64,000 bases of DNA from Gammaproteobacteria bacterium (lineage in GTDB: Bacteria > Pseudomonadota > Gammaproteobacteria > Competibacterales > Competibacteraceae): the NCBI GenBank assembly GCA_024235135.1, contig JACKMZ010000010.1, positions 1-64,000 on the forward strand, given 5' to 3'. The notes beneath the pieces are model-generated. The model was not told the origin of the DNA, ran no database searches, and saw only the letters and a list, made by a program, of their open reading frames with translations. The position numbers were made by a program, and so were the translations under genes. This document shows positions 24,995 through 32,951 of the stretch, in pieces; the first letter of the stretch is position 1, and each line of letters begins with the position of its first letter.

Positions 24995-25170
24995 GCGAGC
25001 CTCTTATCGAACCCTTGACGATGCCCAGCGCCAAGCCTGGGCTGATGTCACCCCGACGCTTCGACAGCAGCGCCTTGTTTCAGAATACCCAGGAAGTCGT
25101 CATCGTGCATGCCGGTCAGGAATACCGGCTGCGCATCACCCGCTTCGACAAACTGATTCTGACCAAGTAA
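24991..25170 (+). CDS. hemP: Hemin uptake protein HemP
   Basis: A 59-residue protein ending SSALFQNTQEVVIVHAGQEYRLRITRFDKLILTK; the C-terminal 35 residues are the HemP domain (S..LF......I.H.G..Y.LR.T...KLILTK). In other proteobacteria HemP is a small regulator or accessory factor, needed for expression of heme receptor genes. It is located in a Fur-box operon with a HemS-like gene. The start may also be the ATG 30 bases in (25021). Confidence 0.93.
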   Translation: MSEPLIEPLTMPSAKPGLMSPRRFDSSALFQNTQEVVIVHAGQEYRLRITRFDKLILTK

Positions 25171-25426
25171 ACCGCCCGCGCGTCCGTTCCGGCGGACGCT
25201 TCGCCAGCCAGCCGATGCCGCTTCCCGGAGCGGGTAGCCAGCCCGAACACCAGCGACTCTCGTGGGAGATCATCGTGCTTGTAGCCAAGCCACCGGTGTT
25301 TCGGTATCCGACTCCGTGCCGGCCAGTCCAAAGGAATGCCTTGGACCGGCGCGGTGCGTCCCACGCCCAAGTCGCGCCCTCTCGCGTCTTTATCCTTTCC
25401 GACTCAGCCACGAGGTGCGACCCGCC

Positions 25427-25729
25427 ATGAGCCTACTCTATTTCACCGCCGGCCAAGAGACCGCCGGACTGACTCCCCAGCAAATCGAAATTCGCCTCGC
25501 GCAGCTCATGAAGCAGTTCGCGAGGCAACGCTCCATCGCGTTGGCGGACAACATCGCCCGGCACTTCAAGGCCCTGTGCGTCCATCCAGACTTTCGAGCC
25601 AGCTGGGAAGAACGCTGTACTTGTCGTCGATTGGCCCGTCAGTGGAGCTGCCTGGCCTGGCTGAACGCCGCGCCGAGACCGTTGCGCGGACCCGCCGTCA
25701 CTCGCATCGGGCCGGAATTCGACGGCTGA
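25427..25729 (+). CDS. Small Cys-rich protein of the heme operon
   Basis: A 100-residue basic protein, MSLLYFTAGQETAGLTPQQIEIRL..., with helical LAQLMKQFARQRSIALADNIARHFKAL, then ERCTCRRLARQWSCLAWLN, in which the CxC and a third cysteine could bind metal or heme. No family recognised. It lies between hemP and the HemS-like gene; its start overlaps the end of a possible frame (25215-25430) by ATGA. The Arg/Cys/Trp motif is worth noting in a heme-handling context. Confidence 0.6.
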   Translation: MSLLYFTAGQETAGLTPQQIEIRLAQLMKQFARQRSIALADNIARHFKALCVHPDFRASWEERCTCRRLARQWSCLAWLNAAPRPLRGPAVTRIGPEFDG

Positions 25730-25795
25730 TATGCCGCGCTTTCCGCTTCGTGCCGCCCTTTCAGATTCCGTAACCGACCCATGAAGGAAATCCTC

Positions 25796-26872
25796 ATGAC
25801 GCAATCCCCGGCATTCTCTTTCCAACACTCCGGCTACAGCGTCAAGCAAGCCTGGCAGGAACTGCGTAACAGAGACCCGACCATCCGCCAGCACGACGCC
25901 GCCGCCGTGCTGGGCTTGAGCGAGGCGCAACTGGTGGCCAGCGGCTGCGGCGAAAACGTCGTCCGTTTGTCCCGGCATTGGAACGCCTTGATCGAAGCCT
26001 TGTCGACACTCGGTTACGTTGCCGTGATCACCCGCAACGATCACGCCGTTCACGAGAAACTGGGCCGCTATACCCAGATCCGCCTGGCCGGTCACCTGGC
26101 CCGTGTATCGGACGGCGCCATCGACCTGCGCCTGTTCCTCAATCATTGGTATTTCGGCTTCGCCGTTGTCGAGGAAACGCCGGCCGGTCCCCTGCGCAGC
26201 CTGCAATTCTTCGATAGCGACGGCACCGCCGTGCACAAGCTGTATCTCACGGATCTCAGTGTGCAGCGCGCCTACGACCTGTTGGTGAACGGCTTCCGCG
26301 CCGCCGATCAATCGCCCCGACAGAACGTGCTGGTTCGGCCGATGACCTCGGTCTCGGACCGCGCCCATGGAATCGACGTTCGCGTCCTGCGTTCCCAGTG
26401 GCATACCTTGCGTGACCCCCAGGACTTTCAGGCCCTACTCAAAGCCTGCGGCCTGATCCGTGTCCCGGAATGGCGCCCGGACAGCCCGTATTCGACCCGG
26501 CTGGTGGCGCAATCCACCCTTCCGGCCTTGTTTCGGACCGTCGCCGAGGAAAGACTCGACATCATGGTGTGGGTAGGCAACGCGGGCGTGATACAGATTC
26601 ACAGTGGCCCGATCAGCCACCTGAAACAGTCTGGTCCGTGGTTCAACGTGCTGGACGAGGATTTCAGTCTCCATCTGCGCGTGGAGGCCATCGCCAGCGC
26701 CTGGGCGGTGACCCGGATGACCCACGAGGGACCGATCACCTCATTGGAGTTGTACGATAGCGAGGGCAGGAATATTGCTTTGATCTCCGGCAGCCGTCAG
26801 CCGGGCCAGGCCGAGGATGCCGTATGGCGCGATCTGGTCAACGCTCTGCCGCTTGAGGAACCCTCTCCCTAA
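25796..26872 (+). CDS. HemS/ChuX-type heme-handling protein
   Basis: A 358-residue protein built of two tandem ChuX/HutX-HemS modules: the N-terminal module (WQELRNRDPTIRQHDAAAVLGLSEAQLVASGCG, RNDHAVHEKLGRY, LRLFLNHWYFGFAVVEE, LRSLQFFDSDGTAVHKLYL) and the C-terminal one (FQALLKACGLIRVPE, DIMVWVGNAGVIQIHSGPISHLKQSGPWFNVLDEDFSLHLRVEAIASAWAVTRMT). HemS-type proteins bind cytoplasmic heme and act as chaperones or degrade it to release iron. The start at 25796 has AAGGAA five bases before it; an ATG 15 bases upstream exists. No TonB heme receptor is in view. Confidence 0.9.
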   Translation: MTQSPAFSFQHSGYSVKQAWQELRNRDPTIRQHDAAAVLGLSEAQLVASGCGENVVRLSRHWNALIEALSTLGYVAVITRNDHAVHEKLGRYTQIRLAGHLARVSDGAIDLRLFLNHWYFGFAVVEETPAGPLRSLQFFDSDGTAVHKLYLTDLSVQRAYDLLVNGFRAADQSPRQNVLVRPMTSVSDRAHGIDVRVLRSQWHTLRDPQDFQALLKACGLIRVPEWRPDSPYSTRLVAQSTLPALFRTVAEERLDIMVWVGNAGVIQIHSGPISHLKQSGPWFNVLDEDFSLHLRVEAIASAWAVTRMTHEGPITSLELYDSEGRNIALISGSRQPGQAEDAVWRDLVNALPLEEPSP

Positions 26873-26964
26873 GCAACGGGCGCGTCGCCCAGCGCGGCCA
26901 TCCGTGTACCGCTCGGGATAGGCCCCGGCATCACGACAACCTCTTGCATGAGGCAAAGCACCGC

Positions 26965-27252
26965 ATGAATCATCGAGACCCCCGACCCACCGACGATCGT
27001 CACATTCCCGACATCGCCTTGTTGCAGACCGCGCTATGCTTTTTGATGACCCGCTACACATCGCGCCCCAATCCCGGCATGGCCTACGCCATCACCAATC
27101 ACCTGGAGATGGTGCTGAATCATCCCGCCATCGCCGAATTGCCCGAACGCAGCCAGGTCTATCGCGGGTTGCTGGCGGAATGGCGCGTTATCGCGTCCGG
27201 GCAAACGCCCTGGACGAGCCAGCGGCAGAACGCCGCCAAAGCTCTGCATTAG
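26965..27252 (+). CDS. Small protein after hemS-like gene
   Basis: A 95-residue protein, MNHRDPRPTDDRHIPDIALLQTALCFLMTRYTSRPNPGMAYAITNHLEMVLNHPAI..., mostly helical with no signal peptide. A family could not be named. The ALCFLMTRYTSRPNPGMAYAITNHLEMV stretch looks like a conserved core. It follows the HemS-like gene in the same direction by 92 bases and is probably the last gene of the heme operon. A TTG 21 bases upstream (26944) is also possible. Confidence 0.6.
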   Translation: MNHRDPRPTDDRHIPDIALLQTALCFLMTRYTSRPNPGMAYAITNHLEMVLNHPAIAELPERSQVYRGLLAEWRVIASGQTPWTSQRQNAAKALH

Positions 27253-27319
27253 GCGTGCTCAGACGATGAGGAGAAACAGCCGGCTTGCCGGATGGACTTC
27301 TCTTGGGACGCGGCCTGAT

Positions 27320-27745
27320 TCAGGCAGATTGAGAAAACGGATTCAGTACGCGCACACCGGTGCCAGCGAAATCATCGGCATTGCGCGTTACCAACGTGAG
27401 GTCATGGATCAGCGCCGTAGCAGCGATTTGCTTGTCCAGCGCGTTTTCCGGCCTGGGTACGCGCAAGCGGCCCCAGACCTGCGCCGTATCCAGATCGAAC
27501 GTCAACACGGAATCACGATAATCCTGCATCACCCCAGTCAGCCAGGCATCCAGCAATTCGGCCTGGGGAACGTCGCCGCGATGGCGGATGAGATCCACGC
27601 CACGCCGCAATTCGCCCAGCGTCACCACCGACAGCCAGACGCGCGCATCCTGCCGCACGCATTGGCTGAAAAACGTCACGACGCCCGCATCCGCCTTGCG
27701 GCCCTTGCGCACCTCGCTGATGACGTTGGTGTCAATCAAATACAC
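27320..27745 (-). CDS. PIN-domain toxin, FitB-type
   Basis: A 141-residue PIN ribonuclease: LIDTNVISEVRKG (first catalytic Asp), SVVTLGELRRGVDLI (Glu), LDKQIAATALIHDLTLVTRNADDFAGTGVRVLNPF (Asp residues of the third and fourth motifs). This matches FitB/VapC toxins, which cleave RNA. It overlaps the antitoxin gene by 14 bases. The GTG at 27745 with GAGG upstream gives the normal FitB N-terminus (MYLIDTN); a longer ATG start at 27769 is the alternative. Confidence 0.93.
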   Translation of the reverse strand: MYLIDTNVISEVRKGRKADAGVVTFFSQCVRQDARVWLSVVTLGELRRGVDLIRHRGDVPQAELLDAWLTGVMQDYRDSVLTFDLDTAQVWGRLRVPRPENALDKQIAATALIHDLTLVTRNADDFAGTGVRVLNPFSQSA

Positions 27746-27965
27746 GCGACGCCTCGCGCTCCTGCACACGCGCGAAATCGGCGTCTTCGCCGACGTTGGG
27801 CATCGCGGCCAGCACTTCGGCCAGCGAACGGCGGCGCGGCTGGAGCAAGACTTCGGCCAGCACAGCGCGATGCTCGGCCTCGGTGCTGCGGCCGTGGCGC
27901 GCGGCGCGCGACTTCAGCGCCTGGACAATGGCGTCATCGACATTGCGAACGATCAGACTGGACAT
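27732..27965 (-). CDS. FitA-type ribbon-helix-helix antitoxin
   Basis: A 77-residue antitoxin: MSSLIVRNVDDAIVQALKSRAARHGRSTEAEHRAVLAEVL is the RHH DNA-binding part with the family's typical EAEHRA helix, and the C-terminal EREASRVFD wraps the PIN toxin. It autorepresses the operon together with FitB. CGGAGG precedes the ATG, and a perfect palindrome with FitA half-sites lies 21-37 bases upstream. Confidence 0.93.
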   Translation of the reverse strand: MSSLIVRNVDDAIVQALKSRAARHGRSTEAEHRAVLAEVLLQPRRRSLAEVLAAMPNVGEDADFARVQEREASRVFD

Positions 27966-27985
27966 GGGCGATCCTCCGAGTGGGA

Positions 27986-28002
27986 TGCTATCAATGATAG
28001 CA
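27986..28002 (-). promoter_or_regulatory. FitAB operator palindrome
   Basis: TGCTATCA-A-TGATAGCA, a perfect 17-base palindrome. The 8-base arms equal the half-sites I recall for Neisseria FitA (TGCTATCA..TGATAGCA), which there are separated by about 12-14 bases; here only one base separates them. Confidence 0.75.
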
Positions 28003-28004
28003 AG

Positions 28005-28130
28005 TCAGGATTCGGGAGCAAACGCCCGTGCGAGAATCCGTTGCGGCAGGCGCTCAATCTCGGACCGTTGCGCGGCGGCGACTTGGGCGAGGGCGCTCGC
28101 TTCGTCGAGTTGGGATTGCAGGATCGAACG
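28005..28130 (-). pseudogene. HsdS C-terminal tail fragment
   Basis: A 41-codon frame ending SQLDEASALAQVAAAQRSEIERLPQRILARAF plus a stop reads like the terminal coiled coil of a type I specificity subunit, but its upstream continuation is in another frame and not HsdS-like. It is separated from the functional hsdS by the DUF1016 gene, so it is probably debris from recombination between hsdS genes. Confidence 0.55.
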
Positions 28131-28194
28131 CGGGTGGCGGTGGCGTAAAGTTCGGATAGGTTGGGGGGATTTTGGCGTTTTCGCGCCTGCTCAT

Positions 28195-29205
28195 TTATTC
28201 GTCGCCATCGGCTGCTTCGCTCGCGTTTTGCAGGTAGAACTCGTGCAGCTTGGCTTGCAGCAGCGCCTTGTCCGGCAACTGTGTCTGGTATTCGGCGATC
28301 AATGCGGGCGAGGTGCTGCGGCTCAGGGCGTATTCCACCACTTCGTCGTCCTTGCTGGCGCACAGTAGCACGCCGATGGCCGGGTTTTCATGCGGCTTTT
28401 TCGCGTCGCGGTCGAGGGCTTCCAGATAGAAATTCAGCTTACCCAGGTATTCCGGCTCAAAGCGACCGACTTTCAATTCAATCGCCACCAGACAATTCAG
28501 CCCGCGATGGAAAAACAGCAAGTCGAGCGAGAAGTCGCGCCCGCCCACCTGCACGGGATATTCGCTGCCGACGAAGCAGAAATCCCGGCCCAACTCGATC
28601 AGGAATTCCTTGAGCCGCGCCAGCAGGCCGCGATGCAGGTCGGCTTCCGCGTGGCTATCGGGAAGCTCAAGGAATTCGACCAGATAGCTGTCTCGAAATA
28701 TGCTGGCGGCTTCCGGGTGGATTTGTGTCACCAGCGGTGAGACTTTTGCGGGACTCAATACCGTTCGTTCGAACAGGGCGGCCTTGAACTGGCGCTCCAA
28801 TTGCCGCTTGCTCCATTTCTCCTGTACCGCCAGCCGCAGGTAGAACGCCCGTTCTTCCGGGCGCTTGCTCTGGTTCAGGATGATGAGGTGGTGTGTCCAC
28901 GGTAATTGTCTCACCAGCGGTGAGACAAATTCCCAATCGGGATAAGCCTCGTAGAACTGCCGCATCCTGAACAGGTTGGCGCGGGTGAAGCCGCGCAGCC
29001 CCGGCTGGGTTTGCGCCAGATAGCGCGCCAGTTGCTCCACCACGCCATTGCCCCATTCCGAGGCGGCGATCCTGCGGCTGATGCGTTCGCCGATTTGCCA
29101 ATACAATTCGATCAGCGTGGTATTGACCGCCTGCACCGCGCGCTGTTTGGCAGTGGCGATGAGCTGGGCGATTTCGGAGAAGTCGGCGGGCGGCTGGATG
29201 CTCAT
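28195..29205 (-). CDS. DUF1016 PDDEXK-nuclease domain protein (YhcG-like)
   Basis: A 336-residue protein: the N-terminal DUF1016 helical region (ARYLAQTQPGLRGFTRANLFRMRQFYEAYPDWEF, LPWTHHLIILNQ, RAFYLRLAVQEKWSKRQLERQ) followed by a PDDEXK nuclease-like domain with FCFVGSEYPVQVGGRDFSLDLLFFHRGLNCLVAIELKVGRFEPEYLGKLNFYLEALD; the D and ExK residues are intact. YhcG proteins are widespread, often in defence loci and beside type I R-M genes, and some have been linked to anti-phage or DNA processing roles. It starts at an ATGA overlap with a small chimeric frame. Confidence 0.92.
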   Translation of the reverse strand: MSIQPPADFSEIAQLIATAKQRAVQAVNTTLIELYWQIGERISRRIAASEWGNGVVEQLARYLAQTQPGLRGFTRANLFRMRQFYEAYPDWEFVSPLVRQLPWTHHLIILNQSKRPEERAFYLRLAVQEKWSKRQLERQFKAALFERTVLSPAKVSPLVTQIHPEAASIFRDSYLVEFLELPDSHAEADLHRGLLARLKEFLIELGRDFCFVGSEYPVQVGGRDFSLDLLFFHRGLNCLVAIELKVGRFEPEYLGKLNFYLEALDRDAKKPHENPAIGVLLCASKDDEVVEYALSRSTSPALIAEYQTQLPDKALLQAKLHEFYLQNASEAADGDE

Positions 29206-29330
29206 GCTGAAGCTCCCGGTTGTCCGAAGGTTTGGGCAAGGAGTCGTTGCGGCAGGCGCTCGCCCTCACCCGTGTGCTGACGCGGCAGGTCGTTGAGGTT
29301 GATGGGGAGCTTGCTACTTGGGATCGGCAT
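29202..29330 (-). pseudogene. 42-aa chimeric remnant: AlbA_2-like start joined to an HsdS-like tail
   Basis: MPIPSSKLPINLNDLPRQHT followed by GEGERLPQRLLAQTFGQ. The first half resembles the N-terminus of Schlafen/AlbA_2 ATP-binding proteins (LPINLEDLLHQRTVEGER), which often sit between hsdS and other genes of type I loci; the second half matches the HsdS tail at 28005-28130 (ERLPQR.LA..F), including 17 identical bases (GAGCGCCTGCCGCAACG). The stop codon overlaps the start of the DUF1016 gene by ATGA. Confidence 0.5.
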
Positions 29331-29385
29331 GTGGATCGATTCGGTCGTGTTTACGTCTCACTCGACTAACCGGGACAGTTGCGGT

Positions 29386-31173
29386 TCATTGCGAACGAAC
29401 ACGCACCAACGCGCCACCGACGAAAGTTCCTCGGCGCGGTTTGTCATCTCGCGCACCTGCCTGCAAATTCGGTGACTTGCCCAAATGCAGCGGCGCGAAC
29501 AGTTCGGTTTTAGAGGCTTTCACGGGTGCTTCTTCCTGTTCGATGGCGATGCCGGTGAGGCTGGAGACGGCGGCGGTTGCAACTCGCTCGGCCAGTTTTC
29601 TTGCATCACGGAGTTGTTGTTCAAGCAGGTTGTACCAGCGCTGCAACCGCGTCAGCTTCTCAAGGGTTGCTTGCTGTGCAGGCTTCGGCGGCAGCGGTAT
29701 CGGCAATCCATGGATAACTTGCCGAGACACGTTGCGCATCGACGCACTTGTACCGGTTGCGTTGCGTCGGTAGTAGTCGCGGGCATACAGCGAGTTGTTG
29801 ACGAGGTTGGCCCATGCCTTACGCTCGGGGTCGGCAAAGTTCAACCGGATGATCTTGTCGCTCATCAGCAACTTTTCCGGCACGTCGTCTGGAACCACAA
29901 CACTGCGGGCGACAAGCTCCGCCGTGTTGGCGCGCGACAATAAGAAGTCACCCGGTTTCACTTCGGCCTCTGGCCTTGGTTCCAGAGAAGGCGGAAGGCG
30001 CTTGTTCTCCTGCGGGCGAAACTCGCCCCAAGTGACCGCACTGACTTTCAAAACGCCCCACTCGCCGGGCTTGCGCGGTTCCGCATCGCATTTCGGACTC
30101 CAGCCAGACTCCGAATTGCGCAGCAAGTCGTCGAAGCGAATCCATCGCCAGCTTTTGGGAATAGGGAATGGTTCGTCCGCGAGTGACGAACGCGAGTTGT
30201 CTTCAGTGGGTGCTGCATCACTCGAAACCAGTTCGCCGCGTATCGCCAATTCGACGCACAGAGAACGAAGTTCATCCACATCCTCCGGCGCGCTGAACAG
30301 TTGACCGAAGTTGTCGGCCAGGCGGGTCCAAGCGGTGTGCAGTTCGGCGGGGGACGTGGTGCTAGCGAGGGCTTGCAAGGTGGCGCGGCGCAGGGCGGTT
30401 TGCAGTTGACGGCGGCTTTGCTGCTGCGCTTCCAACCTGTCGCACAAGGCCATCAACTCATCGACTTTGGCGACGATGCGGGATTGTTCTTCGGTGGGCG
30501 GCAGCGGGAATGGAATCATCGCAAGCGATTTGCTGGACAGATTCGATATGCCCATTCCTTTTCGGTGATCGTTGATCTCCCCCGTTGCGTTCAGCTTTTC
30601 GAAGAAGCGATATGCAAAGAATGGATCGATGCTGCCGAAGAATCGCGCTCGATGGATGTGATTCTGGAAACAGACTTCCGTTTCGGAAGTCCAGACTGCG
30701 GCGCGTCCAGCTTCGCCGCCTTCGCAGATAAGGAGGTCGTTTTTCCGTGCAGTGCATCGTTCCAGTTCTTCATCGCGGATGAGCATGCGCCTTAAGTTGC
30801 CAAGATCGAACCGCCCCCAATACAAGTTCGATGTGGTGATGTAGTCGCGCGGTTGGCCGCTGTTGCGAACGGAGTCCAGCGTTTTGCCCGAATTGTGGAT
30901 GGCAATGTCGCCGAAGCGAACCCAAGCCCAGTTCGCAGGAATCGGATTCGATGCTCCGGTGACAGCAAGTTCAGGCAGTTTGCTTGAATGCTTCCCTATA
31001 CTGGACTTCTCAACGTCGATACGGTCGAGAAGTTCCGAAGCCGTTTCGCCTGAGGCTTGAGGAACAAGCCGACCTTGCATGGCGAGAACCAAAACCAATT
31101 CGCGGAGTTTCGGAACACCGTTCGGCGCGCTGACGATATGCCTGAACTCTGCAATGAACCTCTGCGCGTCCAT
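29386..31173 (-). CDS. hsdS: Type I restriction-modification specificity subunit
   Basis: A 595-residue HsdS with two target-recognition domains. TRD1 runs from SNPIPANWAWVRFGDIAI to LPPTEEQSRIVAKVDELMALCDRLEAQ with its following coiled coil; TRD2 runs from FPIPKSWRWIRFDDLLRNSESG to LPIPLPPKPAQQATLEKLTRLQRWYNLLEQQLRDARKLAERV. The repeated WxWxRFxD and IPLPP elements mark both domains. It determines the DNA sequence recognised by the M2S methylase and R2M2S nuclease. Its start overlaps the hsdM stop codon by one base (TGATG). C-terminal residues after ~560 are unusually basic and may be rearranged. Confidence 0.95.
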   Translation of the reverse strand: MDAQRFIAEFRHIVSAPNGVPKLRELVLVLAMQGRLVPQASGETASELLDRIDVEKSSIGKHSSKLPELAVTGASNPIPANWAWVRFGDIAIHNSGKTLDSVRNSGQPRDYITTSNLYWGRFDLGNLRRMLIRDEELERCTARKNDLLICEGGEAGRAAVWTSETEVCFQNHIHRARFFGSIDPFFAYRFFEKLNATGEINDHRKGMGISNLSSKSLAMIPFPLPPTEEQSRIVAKVDELMALCDRLEAQQQSRRQLQTALRRATLQALASTTSPAELHTAWTRLADNFGQLFSAPEDVDELRSLCVELAIRGELVSSDAAPTEDNSRSSLADEPFPIPKSWRWIRFDDLLRNSESGWSPKCDAEPRKPGEWGVLKVSAVTWGEFRPQENKRLPPSLEPRPEAEVKPGDFLLSRANTAELVARSVVVPDDVPEKLLMSDKIIRLNFADPERKAWANLVNNSLYARDYYRRNATGTSASMRNVSRQVIHGLPIPLPPKPAQQATLEKLTRLQRWYNLLEQQLRDARKLAERVATAAVSSLTGIAIEQEEAPVKASKTELFAPLHLGKSPNLQAGARDDKPRRGTFVGGALVRVRSQ

Positions 31174-32939
31174 CAGGCTTCATCCGCCACGAAGTGATGC
31201 GCTAACGCGGCGGCCAGTTCCCCCTTGAGGCGGTTCTCGGTTTCCTCGATTTGGCCGAGCAGGGTCTTGTATTTCTCCAGCAGCATGTCCGGCTCGTGGC
31301 TTTCCTCCTCCGGCGCGTTCGGGTTTTTCAGGTCGAGGTTGTAGATCGGCCAGTAGAGCCGGTCGCCCGCCGCCTGCGCGTCGCGGGCTTGCAGGCGCAG
31401 GGCTTCGGCCTGGTTGCGCAAGGCGTCGATTTCATCCTCCACCGGCCTGCGCTGCGCCGCATCGCTGACGCCCTTAATGGAGTCGCGCAGATCACGCACG
31501 CGGTTGTCCAGCGCGACGGCTTCGTTGCCCAGTTGTTCGGCGCGTGTCCAGTGCGGCTGCGCGGCGGCCAGCGCCTGCGCGCGCTTGTTCTTGAAATCCA
31601 CCTTCCACGCGAATTCGTTTTCCGTGCGCGTGGCGAAATCATCGGCCTCGTCGCCCCACCATTCGATTTCCGGCGTGAACTCCTCGAAGCGGATCGGCTT
31701 GGTTTTGGAATAGCTCTTGTAGCCGGGCGGATAGGGATGCTCGTAGAACCAGATCGTTTCGGTGTGGAAACGGTCGCTGCCGTCGTCCGCCGCTTCCCCC
31801 TTGGTGAAGAACAGCAAGTTGGTCTTGATCGTGGTGTAAGGCGCGAACACGCCCTTGGGCAGACGCACGAGGGTGTGCAGCTTGCAGTGCTGCAACAGGC
31901 GCTCCTTGATCTGCGCCTTGATACCGTCGCCGAACAGAAAACCATCGGGCAGCACCACGGCGGCGCGACCATATTCTTTCAGCAGTTTGACGATGAGCTG
32001 CATGAACAGGTCAGCAGTTTCCTTGGTGGGATGGTGGTAACCGCTGCCGACGGTGTCGTCCTCGTAGCCGCCGAAGGGCGGATTGGTGACGATGCAGTCC
32101 ACGAAATCGCTGCGGCTCCAGTCGTTCCAGCCGATGGCGAGCGTGTTCTTGTGTTCGATCCGGCTGGGCACATCGATGCCGTGCAGCAGCATGTTCGTCG
32201 TGCAGAGCAAATGGGGAAGCTGCTTTTTCTCGATGCCGCGTATCAGTTGCTCAATGGCGCGCCTGTCGTTGGCGCTGGATTTGGTGCTGAGCTGCTTGCG
32301 GAAGTGTTCGATGGCGGCGGTGAGGAAGCCGCCGGTGCCGCAGGCCGGATCGAGCACTTTTTCCTTCTTGCTCAAGCACGGATTGACGCGATTCACCATG
32401 AAGGCGGTAATGGCGCGCGGCGTGTAGAACTCACCCGCGTTGCCTGCACCGCGCAGGTCGTTGAGCAGTTGTTCATATACATCGCCGAGCTGGGCGCGGT
32501 TCTTGAAGTCGTGGAAGTCGATGGCTTCTTCGAGCTTTTCGATGACAGCCAGCAACTGCGTGCCGGACTTCATGTAATTGTTGGCGTCCTCGAAGACGCT
32601 GCGGATCACTTTGTGCTGGGCGGATTTGTTCGCGTCCAGGTCTTTGAACGCGGGGAACAGCTCGTTATTGACGAAGCCGATGATTTCGCTGGCGGCTTTC
32701 TGCGGCTTCTTCTTGCCGTCGGGACCGGCGATGTAGGCGGCCCAGTTGCGCCAGCGGAACCGAGTGGGCAAAGGCGATTTGTATTTCGGGTCGTCGTCTT
32801 CCCATTCAGCTTCGCGCTGGTCGAAGACTTTGAGGAACAGCATCCAGGTGAGCTGGCCGATGCGCTGGGCGTCGCCATCCACGCCGTCGTCCTTGCGCAT
32901 GATGTCCTGGATGGATTTGATGGTGCTGCTGAGGTTCAT
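31173..32939 (-). CDS. hsdM: Type I restriction-modification methyltransferase subunit
   Basis: A 588-residue N6-adenine methyltransferase subunit: N-terminal HsdM helical domain (SIQDIMRKDDGVDGDAQRIGQLTWMLFLKVFDQREAEWEDD), SAM-binding motif VLDPACGTGGFL and catalytic NPPFGG, followed by LFMQLIVKLLKEYGRAAVVLPDGFLFGDG. A long C-terminal coiled coil (ALDNRVRDLRDSIKG) interacts with HsdS. It is located 12 bases after hsdR and overlaps hsdS. Confidence 0.97.
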   Translation of the reverse strand: MNLSSTIKSIQDIMRKDDGVDGDAQRIGQLTWMLFLKVFDQREAEWEDDDPKYKSPLPTRFRWRNWAAYIAGPDGKKKPQKAASEIIGFVNNELFPAFKDLDANKSAQHKVIRSVFEDANNYMKSGTQLLAVIEKLEEAIDFHDFKNRAQLGDVYEQLLNDLRGAGNAGEFYTPRAITAFMVNRVNPCLSKKEKVLDPACGTGGFLTAAIEHFRKQLSTKSSANDRRAIEQLIRGIEKKQLPHLLCTTNMLLHGIDVPSRIEHKNTLAIGWNDWSRSDFVDCIVTNPPFGGYEDDTVGSGYHHPTKETADLFMQLIVKLLKEYGRAAVVLPDGFLFGDGIKAQIKERLLQHCKLHTLVRLPKGVFAPYTTIKTNLLFFTKGEAADDGSDRFHTETIWFYEHPYPPGYKSYSKTKPIRFEEFTPEIEWWGDEADDFATRTENEFAWKVDFKNKRAQALAAAQPHWTRAEQLGNEAVALDNRVRDLRDSIKGVSDAAQRRPVEDEIDALRNQAEALRLQARDAQAAGDRLYWPIYNLDLKNPNAPEEESHEPDMLLEKYKTLLGQIEETENRLKGELAAALAHHFVADEA

Positions 32940-32951
32940 CGCGGGGAGTTC

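Noticed and set aside
25215..25430. 71-codon frame between hemP and the Cys-rich protein
   Set aside because: Its stop overlaps the next start by ATGA, which is suggestive, but the sequence is Pro/Arg-rich without family features, so it was not called.
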